Shown: positions 17,691-26,947, counted from the first letter of the stretch. The stretch: 64,000 bases of DNA from Imperialibacter sp963977595 (GCF_048007035.1 NZ_CP180355.1:1798001-1862000); one strand, 5' to 3'. The notes: generated by a model from the letters alone, not told the origin. Translations and numbers: made by a program.

Positions 17691-17714
17691 GTAAAAGTAT
17701 AGCCTTACTTTTAC
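17691..17714. promoter_or_regulatory. Inverted-repeat operator upstream of the HTH/Fic pair
   Basis: GTAAAAGTA (17691-17699) and TACTTTTAC (17706-17714) form a perfect 9-bp inverted repeat with a 6-base spacer, 30 bases before the HTH gene. It is a natural autoregulatory site for that HTH protein (inference). Confidence 0.55.
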
Positions 17715-17744
17715 ATTATAAAAGTCAGTCTATACCCTTACACA

Positions 17745-18203
17745 ATGAGAGCTAGAAGTCTACAGTTAGATCAACTTGAAAGAAAACTAAAGGTATATTC
17801 GAGCATCAAAAGCACACCTATTCCCCCAACAGGTTGGATAAAAGCGGTTCGACTAGCCTTAGGTATTTCGCTACAGCAATTGGCTACCAAACTCTCCATA
17901 ACCAGGCAGAGCGTCCTTGAAATAGAGAATAGGGAGAAAAACGGGAGCATCACCATCAAGTCATTGCGTGAAGCGGCTAATGCCCTGGATATGGACTTGG
18001 TTTATGGTTTTGTGCCAAAGGATGGCTCACTGGATGCGCTGGTTGAAAGAAAGGCCAGAGAACTCGCTACGAAAATTGTGCGCCGAACTTCCAATACCAT
18101 GAAACTGGAAGCTCAGGAAAATTCAGAGTCAAGGTTAAGGACGGCCATATCGGAAAGGACATCTGCGCTGAAAAGTGAAATGCCAAAAATGTTATGGGAT
18201 TAG
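17745..18203 (+). CDS. HTH protein, 'mobile mystery protein A'
   Basis: 152 residues. It has a helix-turn-helix at about 30-95 (ALGISLQQLATKLSITRQSV, then REKNGSITIKSLREAANALD), followed by VYGFVPKDGSLDALVERKA, which I recognise from the protein A family always paired with a Fic-domain protein B. It is probably the antitoxin/repressor of the pair. The following gene starts 10 bases before its stop. A perfect inverted repeat lies just upstream. Confidence 0.85.
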   Translation: MRARSLQLDQLERKLKVYSSIKSTPIPPTGWIKAVRLALGISLQQLATKLSITRQSVLEIENREKNGSITIKSLREAANALDMDLVYGFVPKDGSLDALVERKARELATKIVRRTSNTMKLEAQENSESRLRTAISERTSALKSEMPKMLWD

Positions 18204-18790
18204 ACTTTGAGTATATCAATGGTCAGACTCCACTGGATGAGGAGGAGAGGGAGGGGCTTTTGATAGAAACGATAACAACACGGGATGAATTGGATGAATT
18301 CGAGCAGCAAAACATTGAAGACGCCATTCAGTGGACGCTGGGGCGTTCTTTCAAGCCTGAAACAATTTTAACTGAGTCGTTTATACGAGGCCTGCACCGG
18401 CGGATGTATAAAAATGTATGGAGCTGGGCAGGTGAATTTAGAAGGACAGATAAAAATATTGGAATAGACAAATGGCAAATTCCCACTGCTCTAAAGGCAC
18501 TTTGTGATGATGCAGCCTATTGGATTAAAAACGAAACCTATTCGCCGGATGAGACGGCCATACGGTTTAAACATCGACTTGTCAGCATCCATTGTTTTCC
18601 AAATGGTAATGGTCGACACAGTCGATTAATGGCAGACGTAATTATTGACAAAATATATAAGCAACCCGTATTTACCTGGGGAGCTGGTGATCTTGCCAAG
18701 CTAAGCGACACCAGGAAAGAATATTTGCTTGCATTAAAAGAGGCTGACAAAGGTCGGCTCGATGAACTCTTAAGGTTTGTCCGGTCATAA
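18194..18790 (+). CDS. Fic-domain protein, 'mobile mystery protein B'
   Basis: 198 residues. The Fic motif is HCFPNGNGRHSR with catalytic His133; Asn137 stands where most Fic proteins have Asp/Glu. LHRRMYKNVWSWAGEFRRTDKNIG is the usual upstream Fic helix and flap. Fic enzymes transfer AMP or other phosphate-containing groups to proteins. An inhibitory helix with (S/T)xxxE(G/N) is not obvious, so inhibition probably comes from the overlapping HTH partner (inference). Confidence 0.87.
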   Translation: MGLDFEYINGQTPLDEEEREGLLIETITTRDELDEFEQQNIEDAIQWTLGRSFKPETILTESFIRGLHRRMYKNVWSWAGEFRRTDKNIGIDKWQIPTALKALCDDAAYWIKNETYSPDETAIRFKHRLVSIHCFPNGNGRHSRLMADVIIDKIYKQPVFTWGAGDLAKLSDTRKEYLLALKEADKGRLDELLRFVRS

Positions 18791-18874
18791 GAACCAAAGC
18801 GGCAGAAGGTGATTTTGGAGTAATTGTCATTATAGCCCGAAGTGCTATATTCGGTCTCTTCTAAATGAGTCGGT

Positions 18875-19507
18875 ATGAAATTTACACTTATCGGGGTTAT
18901 TTTTTGCTCCTCGTTGCTTTCGTGCGCTGCCAACGACGAACGCTACCTGTTTTTTCTGCACAACAAGTGGATAGAAGATCATGAGCTTAATGAAGGTCAT
19001 CCCAAATACGGCAGGGCCGAGTACCGGGAGATTGTGAACGCTTTCAAAAAGGAAGGGTTTACGGTGATCAGCGAAAAAAGGAAAGCCAATACCGACGAGA
19101 AGACTTATGCCCGCAAAGTGAAGTCACAGATCGACAGTTTGCTTCAAATGGGTGTCGAGCCAGGCAAAATCACTGTCGTTGGAACATCCAAAGGCGGAAT
19201 TATTGCGCAGTATGTTTCGACCTACGCACGAAACGAGCAGCTGAATTTTGTTTTCATCGGCAGCTCTTTTGAGGGGCTGGTGGAGCAAATTCCTGACATT
19301 GACTTGTGTGGCAATATCCTGGCGATCAACGAAAAATCCGACCGTGGGTCAGTGTCTCTTGCTGGCAGAATAGAGAAATCCACCTGCCAGATTGTGCACT
19401 TCAAAAACATCGAACTCAACACCGGCAAAGAGCACGGCTTTCTCTTCCCGCTGATGAAGGAGTGGTTTGAGCCTGCGGTGAAATGGGCCAGAGAAGATTA
19501 CCAATAG
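18875..19507 (+). CDS. Alpha/beta-hydrolase-like lipoprotein
   Basis: 210 residues. The N-terminus is a lipoprotein signal (LLSC lipobox, Cys about residue 17). ITVVGTSKGGIIAQYVSTY is a G-x-S-x-G nucleophile elbow with Lys after Ser, DLCGNILAINEKSDRG fits the acid strand, and a His near KEHGFLFP could complete the triad. Substrate unknown. It ends just before a REP hairpin and the convergent esterase gene. Confidence 0.7.
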   Translation: MKFTLIGVIFCSSLLSCAANDERYLFFLHNKWIEDHELNEGHPKYGRAEYREIVNAFKKEGFTVISEKRKANTDEKTYARKVKSQIDSLLQMGVEPGKITVVGTSKGGIIAQYVSTYARNEQLNFVFIGSSFEGLVEQIPDIDLCGNILAINEKSDRGSVSLAGRIEKSTCQIVHFKNIELNTGKEHGFLFPLMKEWFEPAVKWAREDYQ

Positions 19508-19523
19508 TATAACCGACGATGCG

Positions 19524-19553
19524 CTGGTGGGTGAAGACACCCCACCAGAACGG
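19524..19553. repeat. REP hairpin (RAYT family)
   Basis: CTGGTGGGTG-AAGA-CACCCCACCAG then AACGG: a hairpin with loop AAGA and a CCAGAACGG tail. It matches the hairpins around the RAYT transposase at 39.8-40.4 kb and the cluster at 57.9 kb, and lies between two convergent genes. Confidence 0.75.
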
Positions 19554-19568
19554 CGATATCACCCTGCC

Positions 19569-20747
19569 TCACTTCAAATACTTATCCGTAAACAGGACAA
19601 ACTGTGCCCAATCGTAAAAAGTAAGGTCATGAATGCCTGTGCGGTTGTGGTACGACAACGGCCAGGCAATGATGGGGCTGTCCGGCTTTGGTGGTGTACC
19701 AGGCAGGTTCGACTGGGGACTGTACAGATTGAACACCGGCTCTGCGCTTCGCATTGCGAGGTAGGTGCCCGTGGGATCGGCCCAGAGGTCTTCCGTGGCA
19801 TTGGTGGCATACACGGGCCGTGGCGCAGCCAGTGCAATCAGCATGTGCTGATCGACAGAAAGCGCCGCTTCATTGCCATTGTACTTTTTATAGTTGGTGT
19901 TGAACCAATGCGGAAATGCGGTATTGATGACCTCCACAGTTTCCCCAAAATTCCGTTTTGACAAGGCCGCCCCTGTGTTGCCTGAGCAGTTGGTAACGCA
20001 CATGGCAAAGCGCTGGTCCTGTGCGGCTGCCCAAAGCGAGGCTTTTCCTCCACGGGAATGGCCCACCACAATCACCTTTTTGTGGTCTACCAACTCTTCT
20101 TTTTCGAAATAATCCAGCACCCGACTGGCACCAAACGCCCAGGCGCCTATGGTTTTCATGCCGTTGTCTCTGGTGAGCTCGTCAGGAAAAAGCCGCAGCA
20201 AGCCATCCTGGTAAGTGTCTTTGTCATCCGGTGCTGCATCGCTAACATGGAAAGCGGCAATGCCATAACCCGCCGCAATCACCTGCTCAGCAGGCCAGAA
20301 ACCCATGATGGTATCTCGTGAGGCTAAAGTGTTTTTCGGACTTCGGTTATTGATGAGCAGAAAAGTAGCTACTGCCTTTTTCGCCTGCTGGGGCGTAAAC
20401 AGCACCACATGGATGGTGGCCTGCTGTCCGTTGTTGTAAATGGTCACATCGGTTTGCTTCAGGTGCGCCGTCCCTTGCATCACACCGGGCTGATCGTTCA
20501 CAACCTTGAAAGAAACACTGTCGAATACTTTCGGCATCGTGCCGTACACATTGTCCTCAAATAATTGGAGTACCTCTGCCCTTCTCGACGCTTCCCATTG
20601 GCTTCTGTTCTTTACTGGTTTGCCGTTGCTGTCGACGAGCAGCGGAGGGAGGGTGTAGGTACCTGCTTTTGACTCGTCGTAGTTTTGGGCCAAGGTGGGT
20701 TGACACAAAAGCAGTCCCAATACATATAAAACAATTATCTCTCTCAT
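19569..20747 (-). CDS. CE15-like esterase (glucuronoyl esterase family), secreted
   Basis: 392 residues with signal peptide (IVLYVLGLLLCQPTLA). VIVVGHSRGGKASLWAAAQD is the nucleophile motif (canonical GCSRxGK, here GHSRGGK), with NCSGNTGAALSKRNFGE, PHWFN and HMLIALAAPRPVY downstream, an order I recognise from glucuronoyl esterases. A His in YHNRTGIHDL could be the triad base. The family cleaves ester links between lignin and glucuronoxylan; in this bacterium another polysaccharide ester is possible. Confidence 0.8.
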   Translation of the reverse strand: MREIIVLYVLGLLLCQPTLAQNYDESKAGTYTLPPLLVDSNGKPVKNRSQWEASRRAEVLQLFEDNVYGTMPKVFDSVSFKVVNDQPGVMQGTAHLKQTDVTIYNNGQQATIHVVLFTPQQAKKAVATFLLINNRSPKNTLASRDTIMGFWPAEQVIAAGYGIAAFHVSDAAPDDKDTYQDGLLRLFPDELTRDNGMKTIGAWAFGASRVLDYFEKEELVDHKKVIVVGHSRGGKASLWAAAQDQRFAMCVTNCSGNTGAALSKRNFGETVEVINTAFPHWFNTNYKKYNGNEAALSVDQHMLIALAAPRPVYATNATEDLWADPTGTYLAMRSAEPVFNLYSPQSNLPGTPPKPDSPIIAWPLSYHNRTGIHDLTFYDWAQFVLFTDKYLK

Positions 20748-21045
20748 TGAACAGAGTAGGAATGATAGTGAAATATACGAACAAAGTAGGTGGATTACCG
20801 TGACTTATCATTCTGATAACGATGTGAACTATTGAAGAGATGCGGTGTCAATTCTTAAGTCCTCAAACAAATTTTCAGCATTTAATATGCACTTGTTAGA
20901 TATTCGAACTTCATGAAAAGCAACTTGGCTCCTCAATTTGATTATATTACATGCTGTACTAACTCTTCTAAAGATCATTTACCCCTTTCAAGAAAAAAAT
21001 AAACAATGCAAATATGCGATATTCTAAAGGCAACAATTTTGTGAA

Positions 21046-22773
21046 ATGAGCATACTACATTTAAATCATATCAGAGGTGAGCTGGAGAAAAATGTATTTC
21101 AGCACATAGATTCTTCGGACTTGACAAAATTTAAAGAAGACATAAAGGATAATATTCGATTGTCTCGTTCATTGACATTATTCACCCTAAAATCGTTGAC
21201 GGGCCTTACTTATGAAAAATTAAATGATTCAGTAACCGATGCATTCGGTGACAACGGCATTGATGGTATCTACTCCGATTCCGAAAACAACACCTTCTAC
21301 ATAGTTCAATCAAAATGGATAAAATCTGCGACTGGTGGGCCGGACAAAGGTGATATACTAAAGCTTTTGCAAGGAATAAAGGATATTTTGTCCTTCAACT
21401 TTGACGCCTTCAATGGGAAAATAAAGGCAAAAAAAGACACTATTGTGAAAGCCTTTTTGAACAGCTCTGTCAAGATCAAGGTCTTGTTATCCTTCACTGG
21501 CACTAAGATATCTGACGAATGTCAAAAAATGATAAACGAGTACTTTGAAGAGCTGAACGACGCAAACGATGTGATATTTTTTGAGCCATTTAATATCAGA
21601 GATTGTCACAGAGCTCTGACCCTTGGAATCGAGGGAAGTCCCATAAATCTAGATTTTGACCTCTATCAATGGGGTAAGCAAGATGAGCCGGTCAAATCAA
21701 TATATGGACAGGTAAATTGTACGTTTTTAGCTGAAGTATTTGATCAAAATAAAACTCGCCTATTTTCTCAAAATATCAGAGGTTTCATGGGAGAAAGTGA
21801 AATAAACATCCAAATAGTAAACTCTATCACTAAGGATCCAGAAAACTTCTTTTACCTCAACAATGGAATTACGATCCTGGCAAAAAGAATTGTGAAAACT
21901 CCTTTTGGTGGAGCCGATAGGGTGGCCGGGCATTTCTCTTGCGAAGACATAACTATAGTAAACGGTGCTCAAACTGTTGGAAGCATATACGAGGCTTACA
22001 GGAGAAATAAAGATCAGGTAGGGAAGGCTAGTGTATTTGTCAGGATAATTTCCCTAGAAAACTGCCCAGAGGATTTTGATAAAAAGGTAACTGTTGCAAC
22101 CAATACTCAGAATAAAATCGAGAAAAAGGATTTCGTTTCTCTAGATCCAAATCAACAGAGATTGAAAACAGAGTGTCTCCTCGATGGAATCAACTATCAT
22201 TATAAAAGGGATGACAATACACCAAATCCAAACGATAAAAACTTCTATCTTGAAGAAGCTACAATCTCGCTCGCTTGTTTCTACCATGATATTGACCTTG
22301 CAACTTTGGCAAAGAGAGAAATAAGCACTCTGTGGACTGAAACTAAAAATCCTCCATATAAATACCTTTTTTATGATGGGCTAACCGCTCAAAAACTCAT
22401 TAAGGTTGTCAAACTTTTCAGAATTATAGAGAAGGAACTAAAAGAGGGAATGTGGGGCTTTAGTGAATTTGATACACTAATTCAGATTCATGGAAATTAT
22501 GTGATCGCCCATTTTATCCTCCAGGAGATCGACAAAAAATTGATTAATAACCCAAACGAAAAAGTTGATGAGTCAGTCGAAGAAATAATAAAAATGCTCA
22601 CAACCAAGTACAGAGGAAAAGTAATCGAGAAATTTCATCAAATGTTCAAGTTCAAATTTCCACCTACCTTGTTTAAAAACGCTCAGATGGTGAACTCCTT
22701 AAGAGACAAGATATTTGAAGAGGAGGGTATATTGCTTCCTGGGAAGACTTTGCCTCTATTCGGCAAAAGTTAG
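21046..22773 (+). CDS. AIPR-family phage-resistance protein
   Basis: 575 residues. The centre has the AIPR (abortive infection phage resistance) signature: NIRGFMGESEINIQIVNSI then ENFFYLNNGITILAKR (NNGIT at 272-276), followed by ITIVNGAQTVGSIYEA. The N-terminus may be a PD-(D/E)XK domain: GDNGIDGIYSDSE (Asp73) and YIVQSKW (Gln88-Ser-Lys90). Members are linked to abortive phage defence. The gene is visibly AT-richer than its neighbours and stands alone, without methyltransferase or toxin partner, suggesting horizontal gain. Confidence 0.82.
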   Translation: MSILHLNHIRGELEKNVFQHIDSSDLTKFKEDIKDNIRLSRSLTLFTLKSLTGLTYEKLNDSVTDAFGDNGIDGIYSDSENNTFYIVQSKWIKSATGGPDKGDILKLLQGIKDILSFNFDAFNGKIKAKKDTIVKAFLNSSVKIKVLLSFTGTKISDECQKMINEYFEELNDANDVIFFEPFNIRDCHRALTLGIEGSPINLDFDLYQWGKQDEPVKSIYGQVNCTFLAEVFDQNKTRLFSQNIRGFMGESEINIQIVNSITKDPENFFYLNNGITILAKRIVKTPFGGADRVAGHFSCEDITIVNGAQTVGSIYEAYRRNKDQVGKASVFVRIISLENCPEDFDKKVTVATNTQNKIEKKDFVSLDPNQQRLKTECLLDGINYHYKRDDNTPNPNDKNFYLEEATISLACFYHDIDLATLAKREISTLWTETKNPPYKYLFYDGLTAQKLIKVVKLFRIIEKELKEGMWGFSEFDTLIQIHGNYVIAHFILQEIDKKLINNPNEKVDESVEEIIKMLTTKYRGKVIEKFHQMFKFKFPPTLFKNAQMVNSLRDKIFEEEGILLPGKTLPLFGKS

Positions 22774-22838
22774 CATTAGGCATAGTGCCTCCTCTGAAGC
22801 TGTCAATCTGATCGGCAGCAGCAATTATTGTCCACAAA

Positions 22839-23654
22839 TTGAGAATCCAAAGGAAACATTATTTATCATTCATCCTGCTTTGCATCTCCTCTGTGGTGAC
22901 TGGGCAAATCCACCTTTTCACTCCCAACAAAGAGTATCCAATTGATTGGAAAGTCATAGAAGTTCCCCAAAACTATTCAGTGATCTCGATTCTCTTAAAT
23001 AACAATGAAGCATTAAGCCGACACTACGAAAACTTCCCGGAGTATTTCCACTTTGTTAGTCTCAACAACGACTCACTGCCTGATCTGATATTCTACTGGC
23101 CTGAAACAAGCAATGAACCCATTTTTGAGGTGTATACCAATCAAGCAAATTCCCTCAATCTAGTTTATAAGCAGAATGGCAGAATTACTTTTATGGAGTA
23201 CGACTCTCTGACGCAAAACATAAAATTCAAATTAGATGAAGTAGGGTATTCCGAGCCACCATTCCTCAACAGGCAGCATTTTGTAAGCATCGAACCCTCA
23301 AAAGGCGATTCCTCCTTCGAGGCTGAGACAGTCCTACATTTTGGAGGCACTACATTTCCTTCCGAATTCACCAAACATCAACTTGTTGAAGTTATCCAGC
23401 CTACCTACAAACTAAGAATGCAGCCTGAAATAGCCGACAATGTCATTTGCGACCTTACAACCGGGGACAAAGCAATTACTCTTGCAGAAAAAGCAGACTC
23501 GACTGGCAGGGTTTGGTATTTTGTAAAAGCATTGAACAATATTAAAAAGTCAGTGACGGATCACTACTATATCGACTCTGGTAGCCCAGAAGGCTATGAG
23601 CAAGCCATTTACGGTTGGTTAAGCAGCCGGTATGTGAAAGAGTTGCAAGAGTGA
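22839..23654 (+). CDS. Secreted protein of unknown function, SH3-like C-terminus
   Basis: 271 residues from TTG 22839, the only start that gives a signal peptide (HYLSFILLCISSVVTGQ). The middle is not recognised. The last 80 residues (YKLRMQPEIADNVICDLTTG, WYFVKALNN, YGWLSSRYVKEL) resemble a bacterial SH3 domain of the kind found in cell-wall or surface proteins. Base composition is AT-rich like the AIPR gene before it. Confidence 0.6.
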   Translation: MRIQRKHYLSFILLCISSVVTGQIHLFTPNKEYPIDWKVIEVPQNYSVISILLNNNEALSRHYENFPEYFHFVSLNNDSLPDLIFYWPETSNEPIFEVYTNQANSLNLVYKQNGRITFMEYDSLTQNIKFKLDEVGYSEPPFLNRQHFVSIEPSKGDSSFEAETVLHFGGTTFPSEFTKHQLVEVIQPTYKLRMQPEIADNVICDLTTGDKAITLAEKADSTGRVWYFVKALNNIKKSVTDHYYIDSGSPEGYEQAIYGWLSSRYVKELQE

Positions 23655-23728
23655 CGTTAGACTCTCCAAAACCTTCCTCCATATCCCTTGTTTTCCCTAT
23701 ATTGAAACACTACTTACTTCAACTACAT

Positions 23729-25027
23729 ATGATACGTCGCCCTACCCTCTTTATCTTTCTGCTTCTTGCAGTTTCCAGCATTTGCCCACCGGCTTTTAGC
23801 CAAAGCACTCAGAAAACCTTTGTTTATGGTGACGCTCTGCCCGATGCCCCGGAGCTATCGGCGAGAGGCAGTTATGCCATAGGTGTGCAAACCATTGAGG
23901 TAGTCAACAAAAACCAGGTGGATGTGCTGAACTATGCCAAAGACAGCCTGGCCCGCTACGACCGAAAGCTCACGCTGGAGGTGTGGTACCCCACCAGTGC
24001 TCCGGCTGCCGTGATTAGCTACGATGAAGTGATGGGGCAAAATGGCAATCCTAACCGCCCCATCATCCCTTTTACCTTTTCGGGCAGAGCTACCCGAAAA
24101 GCGGCGCCGTTGCTCAAAGATGGCCCCTATCCGCTAATCATTGTGTCGCATGGCTACACGGGTTCCCGCTACCTGATGACCTACCTCACGGAAAACCTGG
24201 CATCCAAGGGCTATGTGGTGGTCTCCATCGATCACATGGAGTCTACGTTCAGAGATGCCGCTGGCTTCCCTAGCACCCTGCTCAATCGCTCGCTGGATGA
24301 TCTTTTTGTGCTGAACGAAATGGCCAGGCTTAGCAAAGACAAAAGCTCCTTTCTGGCAGGCCTGGTGAATACCGATAACACAGCGCTCGTCGGCTACTCC
24401 ATGGGTGGGTATGGCGCTGTGAATGTGGCCGGGGGTGGCTACAGTCCACAAGCCGTGGGGCTATTTGGCGGCATGACGGGTGGCAGCAAGGCTTTGAGCG
24501 TTCGAATGAGAGGCAATGCAGCCTTTGAAGCTTCCATCGATCCGAGGATCAAAGTGATTGTGGCCTTTGCTCCCTGGGGCATGGAAAGAGGGCTCTGGGA
24601 TGCTGAAGGACTGGCTGGCATCAAGATTCCGTCGCTGTTTGTGGCCGGGAGCATGGATGACGTGTCTGGCTACGAAAAAGGCATCAAAGCTATTTATGAG
24701 GGAGCCGTCAATTCAGATCGCTACCTGCTCACCTATATTGATGCACGCCACAATGTGGCACCCAATCCTCCGCCGGTGGAGGCCATGCAGCCCGGGTTGA
24801 ATATCGACGAGTACCTGCGCTACGCCGACTCCGTTTGGGACATGCGCCGAATCAATAATATTAACCAGCACTTTGTCACAGCCTTTCTTGGCATGCATTT
24901 GAAGGGGATGTCCGACTACAAGAAATACCTGGATGTGCCAGTCGAATCCAGCGCAGAGGTGTGGACTGGCTTCAAGCCGAGGACTTCCATTGGTTTGCAG
25001 CTGATGCATGATGCCCCGGAGAAGTAA
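23729..25027 (+). CDS. Alpha/beta hydrolase (PAF-acetylhydrolase/dienelactone hydrolase-like), secreted
   Basis: About 432 residues from ATG 23729, chosen for its signal peptide (RRPTLFIFLLLAVSSICPPAFS). LIIVSHGYTGSRYLMTYLTE is the oxyanion strand, NTALVGYSMGGYGAVNVAGG the GxSxG elbow, and VAGSMDDVSGYE plus DARHNVAP supply likely acid and His. The layout is like bacterial relatives of platelet-activating-factor acetylhydrolase. Substrate unknown. Confidence 0.75.
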   Translation: MIRRPTLFIFLLLAVSSICPPAFSQSTQKTFVYGDALPDAPELSARGSYAIGVQTIEVVNKNQVDVLNYAKDSLARYDRKLTLEVWYPTSAPAAVISYDEVMGQNGNPNRPIIPFTFSGRATRKAAPLLKDGPYPLIIVSHGYTGSRYLMTYLTENLASKGYVVVSIDHMESTFRDAAGFPSTLLNRSLDDLFVLNEMARLSKDKSSFLAGLVNTDNTALVGYSMGGYGAVNVAGGGYSPQAVGLFGGMTGGSKALSVRMRGNAAFEASIDPRIKVIVAFAPWGMERGLWDAEGLAGIKIPSLFVAGSMDDVSGYEKGIKAIYEGAVNSDRYLLTYIDARHNVAPNPPPVEAMQPGLNIDEYLRYADSVWDMRRINNINQHFVTAFLGMHLKGMSDYKKYLDVPVESSAEVWTGFKPRTSIGLQLMHDAPEK

Positions 25028-25268
25028 GTGGTGCCCACAGCCTTAGCTGGTGGCAACACATTGCAGGCTTGGAGGAGTGGACTTTCAAGGTGTAGAAGAT
25101 CCCTGCGGGATGGCTGGCGAGGGGAGGGTGGCTGGTGGTAACACTTTCTAGATAGTCTGACCGATAAGGACGGGGTACCCGTGGTGCCCACAGCCTTAGC
25201 TGGTGGCAACACATTGCAGGACTTGAGGCATTGACCTTCTTGACGTAGAAGATCCCTGCAGGATGGCT
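25028..25268. repeat. Tandem duplication with identical 40-bp repeats
   Basis: An identical 40-base block occurs at 25028-25067 and 25181-25220 (period 153). Each is followed by a GTAGAAGATCCCTGC[G/A]GGAT block at about 25093-25111 and 25245-25263. The second block recurs at 30285-30311, so this is part of a dispersed family. Confidence 0.75.
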
Positions 25269-25324
25269 GGAGTGTAGACGGTGGCTGTGTCGCAACTTTT
25301 TTGGAAAAATCAAGGTGCGTCTAT

Positions 25325-25942
25325 TCATGCTCTTTTTTCAAATAGCAACTCCAAATAGTTTTTGTAGTGCTTCAACTGATGGGCCGTAAGTTGAGGCTCG
25401 TTCAATGCCTTAGAAACGACGAAAGCTCCCTCAAGTATTACCGTAAACTGATCAGCAAGGGATTCCTTATCTGTCGGAATTTTCATTCGGTGAGTTTTCT
25501 GTGTTTCATCCAGCATGACTGCCAGCTCCTTTCGCCACGTGAGTATAGAAGAGGATATTTTCTCCTTTATATCATCGCTAAACTGGCTGGGCTCATAAAT
25601 ATAGGAGGCATACAGACAGCCGGGATAAGGACTTTCCAATGTGGCCATCATGTCAATATAGCGCTGGGTAAACTTTAGAAGCCGCTGCAATGGATCGCCA
25701 TTCAACGCTTCTGTTTCTTTAAGCGCATTATCCAGGTCGGCCAAGTCCTCACTTGAGAAGTCTTCAATCAGCGTTCTGGCCAGGTCTGCCTTTGACTTAA
25801 AATGATAAAAAAACGCTCCCTTTGTGATTTTTGACCGCTCAAGGATTTGATCCACCGATGTGCCTGCAAAACCATTTTCAAGTACGAGCGTTTTAGACTC
25901 TGCCAATATTTTATCCCTCGTGGGCTTTCCGTTTCTAGCCAT
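25325..25942 (-). CDS. TetR-family transcriptional repressor
   Basis: 205 residues. HTH at about 10-55: RDKILAESKTLVLENGFAGT, then ITKGAFFYHFKSKADLA, the classic TetR recognition helix. The C-terminal ligand domain is variable. It is divergent from a fatty-acid hydroxylase gene, with an exact 16-bp inverted repeat in the gap, so it probably represses both itself and that gene. Confidence 0.92.
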   Translation of the reverse strand: MARNGKPTRDKILAESKTLVLENGFAGTSVDQILERSKITKGAFFYHFKSKADLARTLIEDFSSEDLADLDNALKETEALNGDPLQRLLKFTQRYIDMMATLESPYPGCLYASYIYEPSQFSDDIKEKISSSILTWRKELAVMLDETQKTHRMKIPTDKESLADQFTVILEGAFVVSKALNEPQLTAHQLKHYKNYLELLFEKRA

Positions 25943-25962
25943 AGATTCAAATATAAAAAAAT

Positions 25963-26020
25963 AAACAGACTAGTTGGTATAAAAATAAGTTTATCTATAT
26001 TTGCACCAACTAGTCTGTTT
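25963..26020. promoter_or_regulatory. Double TetR operator and promoter in the divergent gap
   Basis: AAACAGACTAGTTGGT (25963-25978) and its exact reverse complement ACCAACTAGTCTGTTT (26005-26020). Each half also has an internal near-palindrome around ACTAGT. Between them TATATTTG (25996-26003) is a perfect Bacteroidota -7 box; TTGG at 25974-25977 may be the -33. Bound TetR would block promoter access. Confidence 0.8.
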
Positions 26021-26055
26021 AGTTAAGTCTATTTTTTCATTTAAACTATTTTTTT

Positions 26056-26823
26056 ATGCCGACTCCGTTAGAAATTCTCCTTGACCCTGTTTCGCTCGTC
26101 GTTATTGCGATGTTTACTTTGCTCCATGTGTGGGAGCAACTTTTTCCCAGGAACAAAAACATGCCTAAAATCAAATATGCAACGCTGAGAGGTTTGCTCG
26201 CTTTCGTTGTGTTTTTTTTCCTGGGCTCTTACTTGCCGTATTTTACCGATGAATTTCTGGCAAGCTATCAGTTGCTCAACCTGACCTGGATGCCTACGAC
26301 TGTTCAGGTAGCCGTCGGTTTGTTATTTTACCAGTTCCTGCTCTACTTCTATCATCAAGCACTGCACAAATCTGATTTTCTATGGCGGGTAGGGCATCAG
26401 ATGCATCACAGCGCCGAGCGAATTGATATTCCGAGCACCTACTACTTTAGCATCATGGACATGGTTGGCTTTACATTGCTGGGAAGTTTTTGTTTTGCAT
26501 TTTTTATGGGCTTTTCGGCCCCGGCTATCAGCATTATTATCTTTTCGCTGAATTTTTTAAGCCAATTCCAGCATGCCAATATCAAAACACCCGTGTGGCT
26601 GGGTTATTTCATTCAAAGGCCAGAGCAGCATGCAGTACACCATGCACGTGGAGTGCATAAGTACAACTACTCCGATTTCCCCATTTTTGACTACATTTTC
26701 GGAACCTTCAAAAATCCGAAAGATTTCCAGGGAGAAAATGGTTTTTACGATGGTGCTTCGGCAAGAATTGGGGACATGCTTCTTTTTAAAGATGTTTCCA
26801 GCAATCCGAATGCCTCAAGATAA
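26056..26823 (+). CDS. Sterol desaturase/fatty-acid hydroxylase superfamily membrane protein
   Basis: 255 residues with about five membrane segments. The diiron His boxes are present: HQALH, HQMHHS and QHAVHHARG. The family hydroxylates or desaturates lipids. Control by the divergent TetR gene suggests induction by a lipid or hydrophobic compound (inference). Confidence 0.88.
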   Translation: MPTPLEILLDPVSLVVIAMFTLLHVWEQLFPRNKNMPKIKYATLRGLLAFVVFFFLGSYLPYFTDEFLASYQLLNLTWMPTTVQVAVGLLFYQFLLYFYHQALHKSDFLWRVGHQMHHSAERIDIPSTYYFSIMDMVGFTLLGSFCFAFFMGFSAPAISIIIFSLNFLSQFQHANIKTPVWLGYFIQRPEQHAVHHARGVHKYNYSDFPIFDYIFGTFKNPKDFQGENGFYDGASARIGDMLLFKDVSSNPNASR

Positions 26824-26947
26824 AGAAATCTGGCACTGATAGCACATGAGATAAGCATTCTGTGCATCTGAAATGTTTGGTCTAATGCCCTTGTATTGCT
26901 GCGAGGGCATTATTCCTATTTTTAGCCGTTAGCTCAATTTACTTATA

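Noticed and set aside
24972..25328. Minus-strand frames of 98-118 codons over the 25-kb repeats
   Set aside because: They translate the duplicated repeat and show the duplication (CCHQLRLWAP twice) rather than a protein family.
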